This document shows positions 44,266-56,065 of a DNA stretch of 64,000 nucleotides, one piece after another (position 1 is the stretch's first letter; every line of letters begins with the position of its first letter). Source of the DNA: Panicum virgatum. Its lineage: Eukaryota; Streptophyta; Magnoliopsida; Poales; Poaceae. Below the pieces are notes generated by a model that saw nothing but the letters and a program-made list of their open reading frames with translations, did not search any database and was not told the DNA's origin. The translations under genes and the position numbers were made by a program. Where the stretch lies: the NCBI RefSeq assembly GCF_016808335.1, contig NC_053146.1, positions 24,484,637-24,548,636 on the forward strand. The letters run 5' to 3'.

Positions 44266-47200
44266 GAGAAAAAGCAATTCCTCCTGTGCAGAGGCTTCAG
44301 AGAAGAAAATCAGAGAGTTTACGTGTAAACTACATCAGTAACAAAGATGTGAGGTTTGGCTTTTATGATTTCATCTGCATTATTTAATGTGTTATGTATC
44401 ATGCGTCTGGTGCCTTAGATAATAGTGGTTGCCGCCAGGGTGATGACAGGAACATGGAATGTTGCTGGAAGAGCGCCTAGTGATGACCTTGATCTTGATG
44501 AATGGCTTTGTACCCAAGAGCCAGCAGACTTGTATGTTTTAGGGTATGTACCTCCGCTAAATATGAAAAAGTATCATTTGATTTGGATAAAGCAAACATA
44601 ATACTCAATTTGACTTGTTGTATGCTTGACTGCTGTTCTTGATTGGCATATTGTGGCAGTCCTTTGGCCCATTAATCATGACACTAAACGGTTAGTTACT
44701 GTTTATGATATGCTATTTAAAATGCTTCCCTTGTGTTTCAGTTTCCAGGAAGTGGTCCCATTAAGTGCTGGTAATGTCTTGGGAGCAGAGGACAATAGAC
44801 CAATAACGAAATGGGAGGCTCTTATCCGCCAAACACTTAACAGGTCTCATCAACCCAAGACAATCTGCAAAAGCAAGCTACAGTGCTCCATTGTCACCAT
44901 TACTAAGACCTGTTGGTTCTGGCGATGGACTTGAATATATGAAATCCAAACCCGAAGATGAAGTGATAGGAAGTTTAACTCAGTTTAGAGATTGGCAAAC
45001 TAGTACAACTGAGCTTCGTTGCAACTGGTTGGATGGCACCAGCCCATTGGACTGGCCAGAATATCCTCTCGACACTCCATCAAAGGTTTTGGTATCAGGT
45101 ACTGGGTTGAGGCGGGTCACGAGTTTGGGGCTATTTAGCACCAACTTTGTGGAACACCCTCAAGGTCTTGAGCTAAAGGGTGTAGATTTGCAAGCTGGGA
45201 TCAGAAGACAGTATCATAGCTCAGGAAATCTTAGCATGTTATGGTCTGAACAGCAGGAGAAGCTTGATGTTTTAAATTCGCTTGATCGCATATCTGATTT
45301 TACGTCAGAAGAAGACTCACATTCTGTCAGCACTGTCGAGGAATGTGCTACTCCAGGGAAAAGAGCATTTTCAAAGCACCGTGCAAACTATGTGCGCATT
45401 GTTAGTAAACAAATGGTTGGTATATATGTTTCTGTATGGGTGTCTCGAAAACTGAGGCGACACGTTAACAACTTGGAGGTATCACCAGTTGGGGTTGGAC
45501 TCCTGGGCTACATGGGCAACAAGGTCATCCGTAGTTCTAGAGGATGCGCATTTATGTCATCTCTTGATCTAGAGAGTCAAATGTAGATGCTGATTTTAGT
45601 CATTGTCTTGTGTTTCCTTGTGCAGGGATCGATTTCCATCAGTATGTCTCTTTTCCAGACTCGATTGTGCTTTGTCTGCTCCCATCTTGCATCTGGTCAT
45701 AAATCAGGGGATCAACAGAAAAGGAATGCTGATGTGTATGAGATTTTACATAGGACAAGGTTTTCTTCCTTGTGTGCTGCTGGTCGTCCACAAAATATTC
45801 CTTCACATGAGTATGTATAGACACTTTTGTCCCCATGATGCTGTGTTCCTTGAAAATTACTTAACCCTGAGGTCAGAAATACTCCCTCCATCCCATGAAA
45901 AGCGCAATCCTAGCATCTTAAAAAAAAATTCCCACAAAAGAGTGCAATCCTAGAAATTGAATCTCAACTACCTGCCTAATTAAATAGTTCGATTTGATTT
46001 GCATGCCAAAACTAATTGCATGTGGCCAGCAAATGAGGGCATTAGAGTCTTTTCACGCCACCACTAATTTGTCTGAAAAAGAATAGAATTGCACTCTTTA
46101 CAGGATGGAGGGAGTATGCCATTAGCAAACGTAATAACTCAGACAAGCTATTAGGTTCATTAAAATTATATTGCACATAAATCTGAAATATAAAGGTTTA
46201 TTGTGGATGTGTAGAACTTTCAGTAACTTCCTGACTCCACTGCTAGTGATTACCGATTCCGTAGCCAATAAGAATGCATAGACACTTACTTTGGTGAAAG
46301 AATTAATGGATGGTAAGTTCTTTCCCCCTGTAATACGGCTCATCTGGAAACCTACCATGGTTTTATTCTTGTTATTTATCTTGAACAAATCTAGACTTGT
46401 ACTTTTATTCTCGTTGTCAGTCACAAATTCTGTGGTTAACATACTTTATTTCACATGGGAGGATGTCTTTTGTGTTTTGACAATATTTGTTGCATTTTGA
46501 TAGTGTAACGTTGCGTCTAGCATGATTTCGAAAGATGAATGTTTTAATTTCTAGTGATTAATCAGATTTCAAATTTTTCATTTTGGAGCAGTCGAATTTT
46601 CTGGTTTGGGGATCTTAACTATCGCATTGACCTGCTGGATGCTGAAGTGCGGCATCTGGTGGCTTTGAACAGGTGGGATGATCTTTTGAAGTTCGATCAG
46701 GTTTGTCGATAACCTTTTACTGCCTCAAGATTGGACAATAACTATATTACAAAGACACGGTAGCTTTTGGCCACTTCTGAAAAACAATTAATAGTTATTA
46801 TATTTCAGCTAACAAAGGAGCTAATAAGTGGGAGTACTTTTGTTGGTTGGAAGGAAGGCTTGATTAACTTTCCACCAACTTACAAGTATGAAAGAAATTC
46901 AAGCAGATATGTTGGCGAGATTCATAATGAAGCAGAAAAAAAACGATCTCCAGCATGGTTATTTCTCTTTCTGATCATATTATATTTTTGTACAGCAAGT
47001 GCCCATGTTTTAGATTTTTAAATAGATCAGCCATGCATGTCCAAATAGCTTCAAGCATGCACACAATGACCACATCCTTCCAATATTCTTAGATCAGAGT
47101 CTACTATTCTGTGTTTCTGAGCTTGAGGTTTCTTCTGTCAGAACTCTATCTACTATCTATCCCAGATTCCCAGTAATTGGATGAATCACTTTTTAAAGGT

Positions 47201-47425
47201 TCTCAACTGTCCAGTGTATTCAAATGATTCAGGTGTGATCGCATACTGTGGCTGGGGAAGGGTACCAAGCAACTCTCATATTGGAGCTCTGGTTTGAGCC
47301 TCTCAGATCATCGTCCAGTGGGCGCCATCTTCTTGGTTGAAGTTGAGGTGTTCAATCAGCAAAAACTCGAAAGGGTCTTGAACTTCAATCCAGGATTCGT
47401 TTCAAAGGGTGGGAATATAACATGA
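44266..47425 (+). pseudogene. type I inositol polyphosphate 5-phosphatase (CVP2/CVL1-like), 5'-truncated, one frameshift
   Basis: Seven exons: 44266-44353, 44439-44543, 44742-45523, 45626-45810, 46592-46700, 46809-46957, 47233-47425. All have GT..AG borders and matching phases, reading [104 protein letters not shown] and PAWCDRILWLGKG, stop at 47425. WFGDLNYR and PAWCDR are the two 5-phosphatase catalytic motifs; such enzymes remove the 5-phosphate from inositol phosphates or phosphoinositides. Exon 3 (782 nt) has one base too many near 44874: the phases at both borders need 781 modulo 3, and homology shifts frame there. The usual N-terminal exon of ~90-110 codons is missing; a copia LTR ends 378 bp upstream. 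An intact allele elsewhere, or a sequencing error, cannot be excluded. Confidence 0.85.
45882..46114. mobile_element. Stowaway-like MITE in phosphatase intron 4
   Basis: CTCCCTCCATCCCATGAAAA at the left pairs with ACAGGATGGAGGGAG at the right. TA flanks at 45880-45881 and 46115-46116. It lies between exons 4 and 5 and does not touch the splice sites. Confidence 0.75.
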
Positions 47426-49704
47426 TGGCAGATCCCTGAACATTTTTCAGTCAGCAGCACTGAGCTGAGCATTGGAATTCTGCAGCGGTTCTGTTGGATT
47501 TAGTCTTTTCATGTGTGTACTAGTTTTGAAGGAACACAAAGATGTTGGGGTAAGGATTTTGATATATGTTTGGAGCATGACTAGCATGTAGCTTAAGTAT
47601 TGCCTATTAGACTGCGCCTGGAAATACTTCCGATTGTGAACTGAATTTTAAGTGAAAAATCCTTCTGTCATATGTATGCACTTCTGTATGGCAATCGAAT
47701 TAGCTTGAAGTATCAATGGATTATTCACTTCTTTTTCACTCTTATCTGATTTTGTGGATTGTTTAAGGTGGTCAGGAAATGTGCATATTCATGTTTGTAC
47801 TATCTAGTCTAGTGGATTGTTCACTTGTTTTTTCACCCTCCTACTCTCGGAAAGTAACGAGCAGCTTGAAAGTGCAAGAACCTCTGTACCAGACAGTATA
47901 AATCTAGAGACAGCCTACCTGACATTCGGGTGTTTCAATGGCAACTAAGACTCGGTTGTTTCCGGTCAACAGAACACATAAAAACTAACACAAGCAAATT
48001 CGGGTGTTTCAGATGCATCCAGAAAACACCCGATTTTCTATCCATCAGATTTTGATAAAACATTATCACATTAATAAACTGCATAAACCGACAAAAAAAT
48101 ATGTCCATTGGACAGCTTTAATCAGTCAAACAAAAGCGAAACCAATTCAATACAAAATTCCAGATGTCCACAAAAACTGCAGATTTCAAATTTACACAGT
48201 ACGAACTCAACACTGTGCACAGACTGCAAATTTTATAGGTGACATATCAAACATCTTGAACATTACAGAATATAGATGTGCATATATGCGAATAACAGAA
48301 GTAAGTCAATGCCTGACTTGCTGTGCCACGACATTATCAGCTGAATGAAAACCTTCTCAAGGGCCCATACAGTCAGCATCACGCAGCTGGAATCAACCAT
48401 TGTTAACACCGTAGCGATCACAAGGTGATCCTGACGTCCCTCCTGGATATATGCCAAGTAGCATGTGTCATCTCAACTCACTCCGTATCACATTGATGAG
48501 CCTTGTAGTAGGGTATCATCTGTAAAAAAGGGCGGAAATATAAATTTGTGGGCTTAAAAGATGTTGTGCTGATAATACAAACAAAAAGACTGGCATTGAC
48601 TTGCAGTACATAAACACAAAAAGACAGGAATTGATATACATAGCCATAAAAAGTAGACACTACTTTGTTTCAAATTATGACCAGACCAACCGCTTGGGCT
48701 GTATATCTGATTAGTAAAAAGTAGATGTAAAAGAAAGTGACAATTTGATTAGTGTAATAGGCTATGTAGGCTACCATGTAGTAATACAGAACTCTAAAAA
48801 GAATGGCAGTACTGTGATCCCGACCAAATTGAACATATTTGCTAAATGACTGCGATCTTAGATGCAGATTATGCAAATTTGAACTGTCTAATCAACGATT
48901 AGCAACTGTAAATTCTGCTATTATATAAGAAAACAGAACTCTAGAAAGAATGGTGGTCTGTGATCCCAGGCAAATGAACATTAGCTAAATGACAGCCATC
49001 ATACATGCATAATAAAATTAATTAGTAGCAACTATAATTAAGGATAAAGAATCACTAGTATCAGAATGATTAGTAGAGACTGGATATGAATGGCCTACTG
49101 CAGAGAGAGGAAACAGATATGCATTCGAATATTTGATGAGCAGCCTACTGCAAATTATGATGTTATAACGCAATGGAAGATGGGTGGTGCAGTAAATGGC
49201 GAGGTAAGTGAAAAAAATTACATGTAATAGCACTAAGCTACCTAAAAGAAGATATTGAGATAATTATCTACTGCTGAATATGCAGGCGCAAACATATACC
49301 CTGGGGAGGCATGAATGAAAATGATACAGAATGGCTAAAGAATTGCAGATTCAAGGTTGCAAAAAGAGGAAACAAGATAGAAAGATATAGATTGAATTGG
49401 GCAAGGGGCAGATATCAGGAACTTAGCTTTTCATGGTTGACGATGCATCTGAACAGGAGGAAGTAACTCGCAGCTTGATCTCATCGGGGATAGGGAGACA
49501 TGAAATTGATAAAAAAAAGACTACAAGTGATTTGAGCAAAAAGGTAATATTGTGAAACAAACAAACTATGAATAACTTGTGTAAGTAAATAAAGACTGAT
49601 TCACAGAGCACCATGAACTCTTAAGCAAGCACAGAACCTACCTAGCTGAACACTAACTATGCACGAACTCTATGAATATGTGTAGAGAAGTAGAAAAGCT
49701 GACC
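47426..49704. other. convergent 3' region of the phosphatase and exonuclease genes
   Basis: The first part should be phosphatase 3' UTR. The right part lies downstream of the minus-strand exonuclease gene. The phrase AACAGAACTCTAGAAAGAATGG near 48932 resembles ACAGAACTCTAAAAAGAATGG at about 48786, a ~145-bp duplicate. No gene recognised. Confidence 0.35.
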
Positions 49705-49864
49705 TTAATGAAGATTGACGAAGACACGGTGGAGTCCGGACGGCCGGCAATCAGGCCAGGCCGCCCAGACAAAGAAAGGGCACACCGCCCCCAAAGATGG
49801 TGTCCAATTGCCACAAATGAAGAAGCAGTGCCCTTGCATTGGCCCCGACGTTGCCATCACCCCT

Positions 49865-50244
49865 TGATGAGTCCGGCCCAGGTGGAATTGGATGAAAAGC
49901 CCGACACACCGATCCAGATTCGCCGAATCCCGCAATCTTAGCACCGGCATCCGAAATTACGACGCACCGATCCGGCCTACAACGCCACTAGGGCCTCTTA
50001 TTGTGCCTCGGCAATCTTAGCACCGCACTCCGGCGCACCCACTCAGGAAAAGGCCTAATCGCCCCAAAAGACTAGTCCAATAGAGAAAGGGTGGCTCACC
50101 CTTTTAAGGTGGCTTCCTCCTCCCAAGCTAAGCAAGGTGGGACTATGCGGCTCACACGGTCGCCGCCCGACTATAACTGGGCCACTTTTGACCCATTTTT
50201 GTTGCGTCTTTGCCAGCGGGTAATAGTGGAGGATGTCCTCATCA
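49865..50244 (-). repeat. 3' (TRIM-type) LTR of the chimeric element
   Basis: Starts TGATGAGGACATCCTCCACT and ends GGACTCATCA on minus. It shares TTGCTTAGCTTGGGAGGAGG and ATTGGACTAGTCTTTT with the TRIM LTRs at 57078-57710. Confidence 0.7.
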
Positions 50245-50269
50245 TTCCCACCCCCTTAACAAGGGCCCA

Positions 50270-50281
50270 GCTCTGATACCA
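50270..50281 (-). promoter_or_regulatory. primer binding site (initiator tRNA-Met type)
   Basis: TGGTATCAGAGC on minus, 2 nt after the 813-bp LTR; it exactly matches the standard plant initiator tRNA-Met primer site. Confidence 0.8.
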
Positions 50282-50283
50282 CT

Positions 50284-51096
50284 TGATGTAGACGCGGCCC
50301 GATCTTCCGAGAGGTAGGGTAGATTCGATTGATGGAGTATGTGACGTTGGCGATCCGACTTCTAATCAGACACGAATTCTAAGCCTGCAACCGTTACACC
50401 ACCGCTCCGCTGGTTATCAACCAAGCACAACTTGATTGACCTCGCCGAGAAAGCTTTTCCTGCAAGCAAATCGAAGAACACAAGCAAGAAAGGATAAACA
50501 CGCAATCTGAAATTGCAGATGTGTATGAAGCGAAAATCAAAGTGGGTTCAAGAACTCGATTCTAAAGGACTAATCGACACAGTGGAGAAGATCAAGAACG
50601 GGGGGCCTTGGATCAATGTATAAGGACTTATCGCCACAGATACAACGATGCAATGTATGTTCCTCAAAAAAAAACTCAAGACTAAACAAAACCCGAGTCT
50701 AAGCAGTGGCAGCTACTGAGTTTATAGAACAACCAGGTGATCTAAGGTTGGGGCGATCAGAGGTGGGCGCCCTCAACTTGGGCTTAAGGCCCGACACGAT
50801 ACACGGGCTATTGGCCCAAAAGAGATGGCGCAGCACCTTTCTACATTCTGGACGTCGATTTGTTTCGTGAATTGCCGTTGACTCCGGACAGATATGTACC
50901 TGAATCTGGTGGCGTTGGAAAGGTTATGAAATTATCTTTCCAATCATATAAAGTTCTCCTCAAATGGACTCCGTATGTGGCCGTGGCATTATTTTTGGTA
51001 CAGATTGTTTCTGGAATCCGAGTAGGAAACGAAGTCCAAGTTGTAGACGAGTCGGAATTCAATGTGTACGCATCCGATGCAGCGATGTCCTCGTCA
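50284..51096 (-). repeat. 5' LTR (813 bp) of the chimeric element
   Basis: TGACGAGGACATCG...CTACATCA on minus. TTCTATAAACTCAG near 50725 is the likely TATA box. Homologous to the LTR at 4493-5307. Confidence 0.7.
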
Positions 51097-52165
51097 CCCC
51101 TCTTCGGATAGCCATGCCGCAGTAGCAGTAGCAGTCTGCAGCAACAGCGCCACTGAAGCACGAGCTTAAGCTGTGATTCACTGGAGCCTGCTGCGGCTGA
51201 AGTTGTGGCTGCTGCTGCTGCTGTTGCTCTGGCTGAGGTGGTGGCGCCAGAGAGCCGGTGATAGAGATGGTCACCCCTCGCCGCATCAGCTCTGCGAGGA
51301 GGCCCGCTGTGTTGTGGGCATCGTCGAGCCCGCAGTGGAGGCGTCCGTTCCACTGCAGACCTGCCTCCGCGACTGCCTCCTGAAGGTTGCGCCGCCCAGC
51401 GCCGAAGACTGCCTCGAAGGGGATCCTGAGGTTGACCCACTAGTTGAAATAGGATGGCTTGGTGAGGCCCTTGAAGCTGCATTCAAACTCAAGCATTGTG
51501 CGGCAGTCCCAATCGCCCCAAGTGACGACGGCGAGGCGGTTCTTGGCGGCGCCCGCCTCGTTCAGCCACGCGTCGTGCATCGCCAGCGCCTGCTCAAGAT
51601 CCACACTGCCGTCGACCTGGTCTTGCCGGATTCCCGTCAGCTCGGAGCAGAATTCGGTGAGGCGCGGGTGGTGCCGAGGCCTCACGTATATGCGGAACAA
51701 TGAGAGGAGGCCTCCTGTGGCAGCGTTGACGAGGACCGTAGGAAACTCGATAATTTCCTGCGGGTAGATTCTTGAATCTCGCTCGCAGGTGGCCTCGAAG
51801 TCGATGACGACGAAGTAGTCGAACTCCGTGGTGCCGCGCGCCGCCGGACCTACCGGCCGAGACGCTGTAGCGGATGAGTGGCGGTGCTTTCCTTGCGCTG
51901 CAGTGCTTGGGGGAGGAAGGCTCTGTCGCTGAGCCATGGCGCCGCGCGCTGCCGGATTTGCTGGGATGAACGCAGCTGCGGTGGAGGGAAGGCAGCGCAT
52001 CCCATGCGCTGCAGTAGCTGCGCGAGGAAGGTTTTGCTGCTGCTGCAACGCCATGGCTCCGCGCGCCGCCGGATCTGCAGATCGGAAAGCTGCGGTGGAG
52101 GAGGGGCGGAGCATTGCTTGCGATGAAATTGCTGTGATTGCGCGAGAAATTGCGGTGAGATGCAA

Positions 52166-52439
52166 GCATTTTTTGTAGAGTAATGGAAAGGTGTGTGCCT
52201 TTTAACCTGATGACCAGGGTTCGAACACCTCCACCCCTTGCGCTACTTTTTTTTTCCTTTTTAAGCCATACTAACTTAAAAAAAATAATGCTTAGCATCC
52301 CATGAATGAGAGCATAGCTCATTTATTTTCTTTTTAAGCTATACTGATAATTTAACTAAAAAAATAACGCCTAGCATACCATGAATGAATGAGAGCATAG
52401 CTTGAATAAGCATCAAACAAGAGAAGCAAAAACTTGAAA
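52166..52439. other. upstream region of the exonuclease gene
   Basis: Two imperfect copies of an AGCTATACTGATAATTTAACTA / AAGCCATACTAACTTAA phrase with GCATCCCATGAATGAGAGCAT (about 52262-52330 and 52335-52403) form a ~73-bp duplication. No promoter box stands out. Confidence 0.35.
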
Positions 52440-52689
52440 AAAAATGATGATTGTCAAAATATATAGTCAATATAACTATGACGATTTCTATGACATTAAT
52501 GTTAAAACGTCATGTTTTGTGGGCTCAATTATGACGAATTCAACAAAACGTCACTAAGTTTTGGGCCTAGGGCCCATACCTTGAAATTCATGACAAAAAT
52601 CTGAAAATTATCATGGATTGTGTGCAATTGTGACGTTGTTTAAAAATGTCATAAAATTTTCGTCATAGATCACCACATTTCTTGTAGTG
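52440..52689. mobile_element. CACTA-type fragment
   Basis: Repeated AAACGTCA/TGACG motifs end at CTTGTAGTG (to ~52689), a CACTA terminus in inverse orientation. Related to 23360-23614. Confidence 0.45.
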
Positions 52690-52743
52690 TATGCTTGGTC
52701 TCATGGATGTAAAATGTGAAATTAATTTTCATTTTCTCATACA

Positions 52744-53480
52744 ATTCAGAGAGGATCTAACTGGCTGGGAGAAGGCAGCCTTTGTGGATGTTGATTCTGT
52801 TTTAAGCATTGCCCCAGTGAGTCTTTTCCTTAATACCTTTCTGTTCTAGGTGTTTTGGTCAAGTTACTTGTTCATGCGATGCCATTTTCATCTTGCTTTG
52901 CAGGTGCTTTGGAGTTTGTATCTTTTTCTCACAACAAAATAAGTTTCTTAGTGAAATGTTACCATTTTTTTCTCCTGATTTTACTTGTGCTAGCAGACTG
53001 AATATAGTTCTTTCACATGCACTGTGACATTGAATTATATAAATTCTATTGTTAAATAATTGTGTGTCTCTTAATAGTAAATTTGACTACTAAAGTCTTA
53101 TTAATTGCATGTGGAATCTGAAATGTATCATCATTAGTGCATGGTCTTTCATATTAATTAGTTATTTACATAAGGATTGCCTATTTAAAAGGTCTTAAAA
53201 TAGGAGCTTGACTTGCAGCTACTACTACTTGATTCAATAACCTCGAATAACTGAACCATTTGTTTAGCTTCTAAGTTCTAATTACCGGAAGTTTTACTGA
53301 TCTCTTTATATTTGTGATAGGGCCTCTTGACAAGGAGGAAGACTTTTGAGGTGTTTGATGAGAAAGGGCTAATGGTGGTGGCTATCATTCCTGAAACTAA
53401 AGTGGAGCTTGTCGTTATGAGTGCTATATTTGTAGCAAAGAAACTTTATGTTACTTTAATGGAAAACCATGATGGTAGCT
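52744..53480 (+). other. exon-like fragments of unidentified genes
   Basis: Two plus-strand segments look like exons: 52748-52817 (DLTGWEKAAFVDVDSVLSIA) ending at a donor CCA|GTGAGTC, and about 53322-53481 after an acceptor-like GATAG (LTRRKTFEVFDEKGLMVVAI), stop near 53481. I do not recognise either. They precede a Helitron-like 3' end at 53761, so they may be captured gene pieces. Confidence 0.35.
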
Positions 53481-53726
53481 AGGAGACTTCATCCATGTGA
53501 GGACCGATGTCAAATACATAGTGTAACCCTGCTAAAATACAATGATTTTTGTTCCTTGGATTATGTGTACCATGAAACTCCATTTACGAAATTTCTATTC
53601 TACATTGCTATGTTGTTTCGTTTATCAGTTTGTAGTAGATTAGATTCGATTCCTATGAAATTAATAAATATTTTTAATTTTTAGCAGTAGTTTGATACAA
53701 TCCAATTATTTTTAAATATTTTTTCT

Positions 53727-53761
53727 TTAAACACGTGCCTATGGAACGTGCATCTCTACTA
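53727..53761 (+). mobile_element. Helitron-like 3' terminus
   Basis: AAACACGTGCCTATGGAACG can fold into a short hairpin (ACGTGCC against GGAACGT with a TAT loop and one mismatch). It is followed 11-12 nt later by CTAG at 53758-53761 and a T, the layout of plant Helitron ends. The 5' TC end was not located. Confidence 0.45.
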
Positions 53762-53847
53762 GTAACTGATATGTTCATTAAAAACCTACCTATATGTTAC
53801 ATTCCTTTGGAATTGCAGGTTATCTTTCCAGCACTTGGCCACCACTT

Positions 53848-54169
53848 GGCCCTCTTTTAGATGCAGCCTGTAAATATTTTGAAAAAGAATCTTTGCACAT
53901 TTAAAGTACGAAATATAGACTAATCACAAAACTAATTACATAACTCGTCTGTAAACTATGAGACGAATTTATTAAGGCTAATTAATCTGTTATTAGCACA
54001 TGTTTACTATAGATTTACTGTCCAATCATGATCTAATTAGGTTCATTAGATTCGTATCACAATTTATAAGCAAACTGTGCAATTAGTTTTTTTATTTTGT
54101 CTAGATTTAATACTCCATGTAGGTGCCACAATTTTTTTTGAAATTTTGAATTTTGCAACTAAACAAGGG
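53848..54169. mobile_element. degenerate MITE of the GGCCTTGTTTAGTT type
   Basis: GGCCCTCTTTTAGATGCAG at the left and AACTAAACAAGGGG at the right are imperfect inverted ends. The interior (ACTAATTACATAACTCGTCT, GAGACGAATTTATTAAGGCT, TAATTAGGTTCATTAGATTC) is the well-known interior of this abundant grass MITE type. Confidence 0.6.
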
Positions 54170-56065
54170 GTTGATACCCAGGTCAAGAATGTAGCAAGGA
54201 CCTGCTCCTTAATTAGGACAAAAAGGGGAAAGCGATCTTTTCAGACAGTTATTTCCTCTCCTTCATTTCGACAAACTTCTCAGCCAACATACCTCCAAGG
54301 TAGAAGAACAGGTTGATAGTCAGTACCATATACCGCTTTAAATATCATTTATCACATTAATCATGTCATGTTAGACAAATAACACAGTTTGGTTGCACAA
54401 ATTTTGGTTTCTATAATCAGCGAATTCTGTTAAGCATATCCTTATTATAATTGAAAATTAGTCATATATCTGTGGCTCATTCTCTTATCTGGCATTTCAT
54501 TAAGAGTTTTATTGTCGCTATTATTTGGTTGTAGTTTCCTATGCAGAAAATATCTTATTTTAGGCTGTATAAGTATCTTATTTCTTTATACAAATTTTGA
54601 ATGGTCACAATCTCCTTCACTGCAGTTATTGAAAAATATTTTATGACAAATCAAGTTGGCAAACTTCTCTCCATCTAAACTATTTGGTAATTTTGCATCA
54701 CTTCTCCATTTAAGATCATTGACCTAAGTGACAATGCGCTCAGTGTGATGTATCTCGCCATCGACTTGCCAAAATAAGTGAGAGAGAGGGTGCGAGAGAT
54801 TAAAAAGAGACGGACTGACAGGCCTTCATTAGAAGAAGACACTGTCTGTGGAACCTTGATTTTTTTTTCACTTCCTGACAAAGGCTCCTTGCAGTCTAAA
54901 TTCTACCCGAAGTACATGAAGAATAAAAAATCAACTAAAATATTCAGAACTCTGTGATCTACCTTGAGGATCTTGAAGTAAAAACTTGCAAGAAGCTGCA
55001 AGAGACTACTAACTGTCGTCTTTTTTTTGGCTTGGGTGCAGCGTTTCATTGGACTAAAATGTCAGTAGAGTTTTAGTTGGTTCGATGCCAAGGTTGTTTG
55101 TTGTTTCTAAAGTTTTAGATAGCTCAGCTTCCGAGAGGGCTAACAATGGGTTTGAGTAAACAATGGAAAATGATTTCATGTTAGTGCTTGTCGAGTATAT
55201 TTGTTTGACCGTAGCAACGCCCGGGCATTAACAAGGTACGGCCAAGAGATTTTCAATTTTACTTAGACATGATTTCTATTTGTAGGTGGTAACCCAGATT
55301 AGGATGACTTTACTTTAGTTTTAGTTAAATTTGGGGTCGGTTAAAAGTGGTTTTGTAGGAATGGTCTAAGAATATATTTTTAATATGGACAAAAGCCCTC
55401 TGCATTTACCTTCTTTAAAAATCTCTGATATTGATGTGAACCTTTTAGGGGAGTATGGCGTCGCCTCTCATGGTGCCCTCCTCGCCACCGCGTGCTCGGT
55501 GGTCAGCAGCCCCGTCTACCCTTCTCGCCACTGTCATTATCGCTGTCTATTCAGGTTAGTTTAGTACGCGTGTCCGTGTTGTGGTGTGTGTGCACTGAGA
55601 TGTCCCTTGTCCCCTCTTTATTTGTGGATTCGTCGAATCTGGCGATTGATCAGGAGTGGAAAAGTGAGGAATTTTGGGACAAGAAGAATATGAGATGCCA
55701 TTGAATTGTTGTCACTCCTTTATGCAACATGTGTTTAATAATCTAATATATAGTGCTTCCTGGTGTAGATCCAGAATTGTCTTTATTCCATCTCGTCACA
55801 AAGGCTAGGCTAGTGAGAAGATGGGGAGCTCCTGTAGCAAGTAACTACTCCTATGTGATCCCCACTGCAAACTGCATCTGTCGTCTTGGCGATTTGCTTG
55901 CTGATGCTGATTTTTGTTCTGTTTTGTTATTTATATGATTTACTTGGATTTTGATGTTGTGCTGATCTGCATCAAGTTCAGGCTATTTCGATTGAAGAGT
56001 AATGCTTTGTGATATGTTTTTTCTATGAAAATTACTAACTGATTTCTTTTCTGCCACGAAGCTGC
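54170..56065 (+). other. possible gene fragments, mostly non-coding
   Basis: Short exon-like stretches occur at 54173-54300 (ends CTCCAAG|GTAGAAG), 55447-55554 (starts MASPLMVPSSPPRARWSAAP, ends at a CAG|GTTAGT donor) and about 55755-55930. None belongs to a family I recognise and no continuous gene can be built. Confidence 0.25.

Larger units (their letters stand above)
49865..51096 (-). mobile_element. LTR element with two unlike LTRs inside the exonuclease gene
   Basis: It is flanked by agggg on the minus strand (51097-51101 and 49860-49864). On minus it starts TGACGAGGACATCG and ends GGACTCATCA (TGAYGAG inverted ends). The order is an 813-bp LTR (50284-51096), a primer site TGGTATCAGAGC (50270-50281), a polypurine tract (50245-50257) only ~12 nt further on, and a 380-bp LTR (49865-50244). 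There is no coding. The 813-bp LTR is homologous to 4493-5307; the 380-bp one belongs to the TRIM family at 57078-57710. Confidence 0.75.
49705..52165 (-). pseudogene. ERI1-like DEDDh exonuclease with C-terminal GRF zinc finger, split by an LTR element
   Basis: On minus from 52165 the N-terminus holds three ~30-residue repeats around PAARGAMA. The exonuclease follows: FDYFVVIDFEATCERDSRIY (D and E), VVTWGDWDCRTMLEFECSFK (D), then a TAG at 51440-51442 (SYFN-stop-WVNLRIPFEAVF, probably from a Gln codon), and LDDAHNTAGLLAELMRRG (H and D). All DEDDh residues are present. A Gln-rich linker leads to CYCGMAIRRGV, the start of a GRF finger; a 1,232-bp LTR element (49865-51096) interrupts, and the finger resumes in the same frame as GPMQGHCFFICGNWTPSLGA then VCPFFVWA, with a stop at 49705. 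ERI1-type enzymes trim RNA 3' ends (small RNAs, histone mRNA, rRNA). The nearest plant relatives combine the two domains; the substrate here is unknown. The ATG choice is the first in frame. Confidence 0.75.

Noticed and set aside
52189..52245. tRNA-like B box (GTTCGAACCCTGG on minus) upstream of the exonuclease gene
   Set aside because: No matching A box at tRNA spacing, no cloverleaf and no target duplication; not enough for a tRNA gene or SINE.
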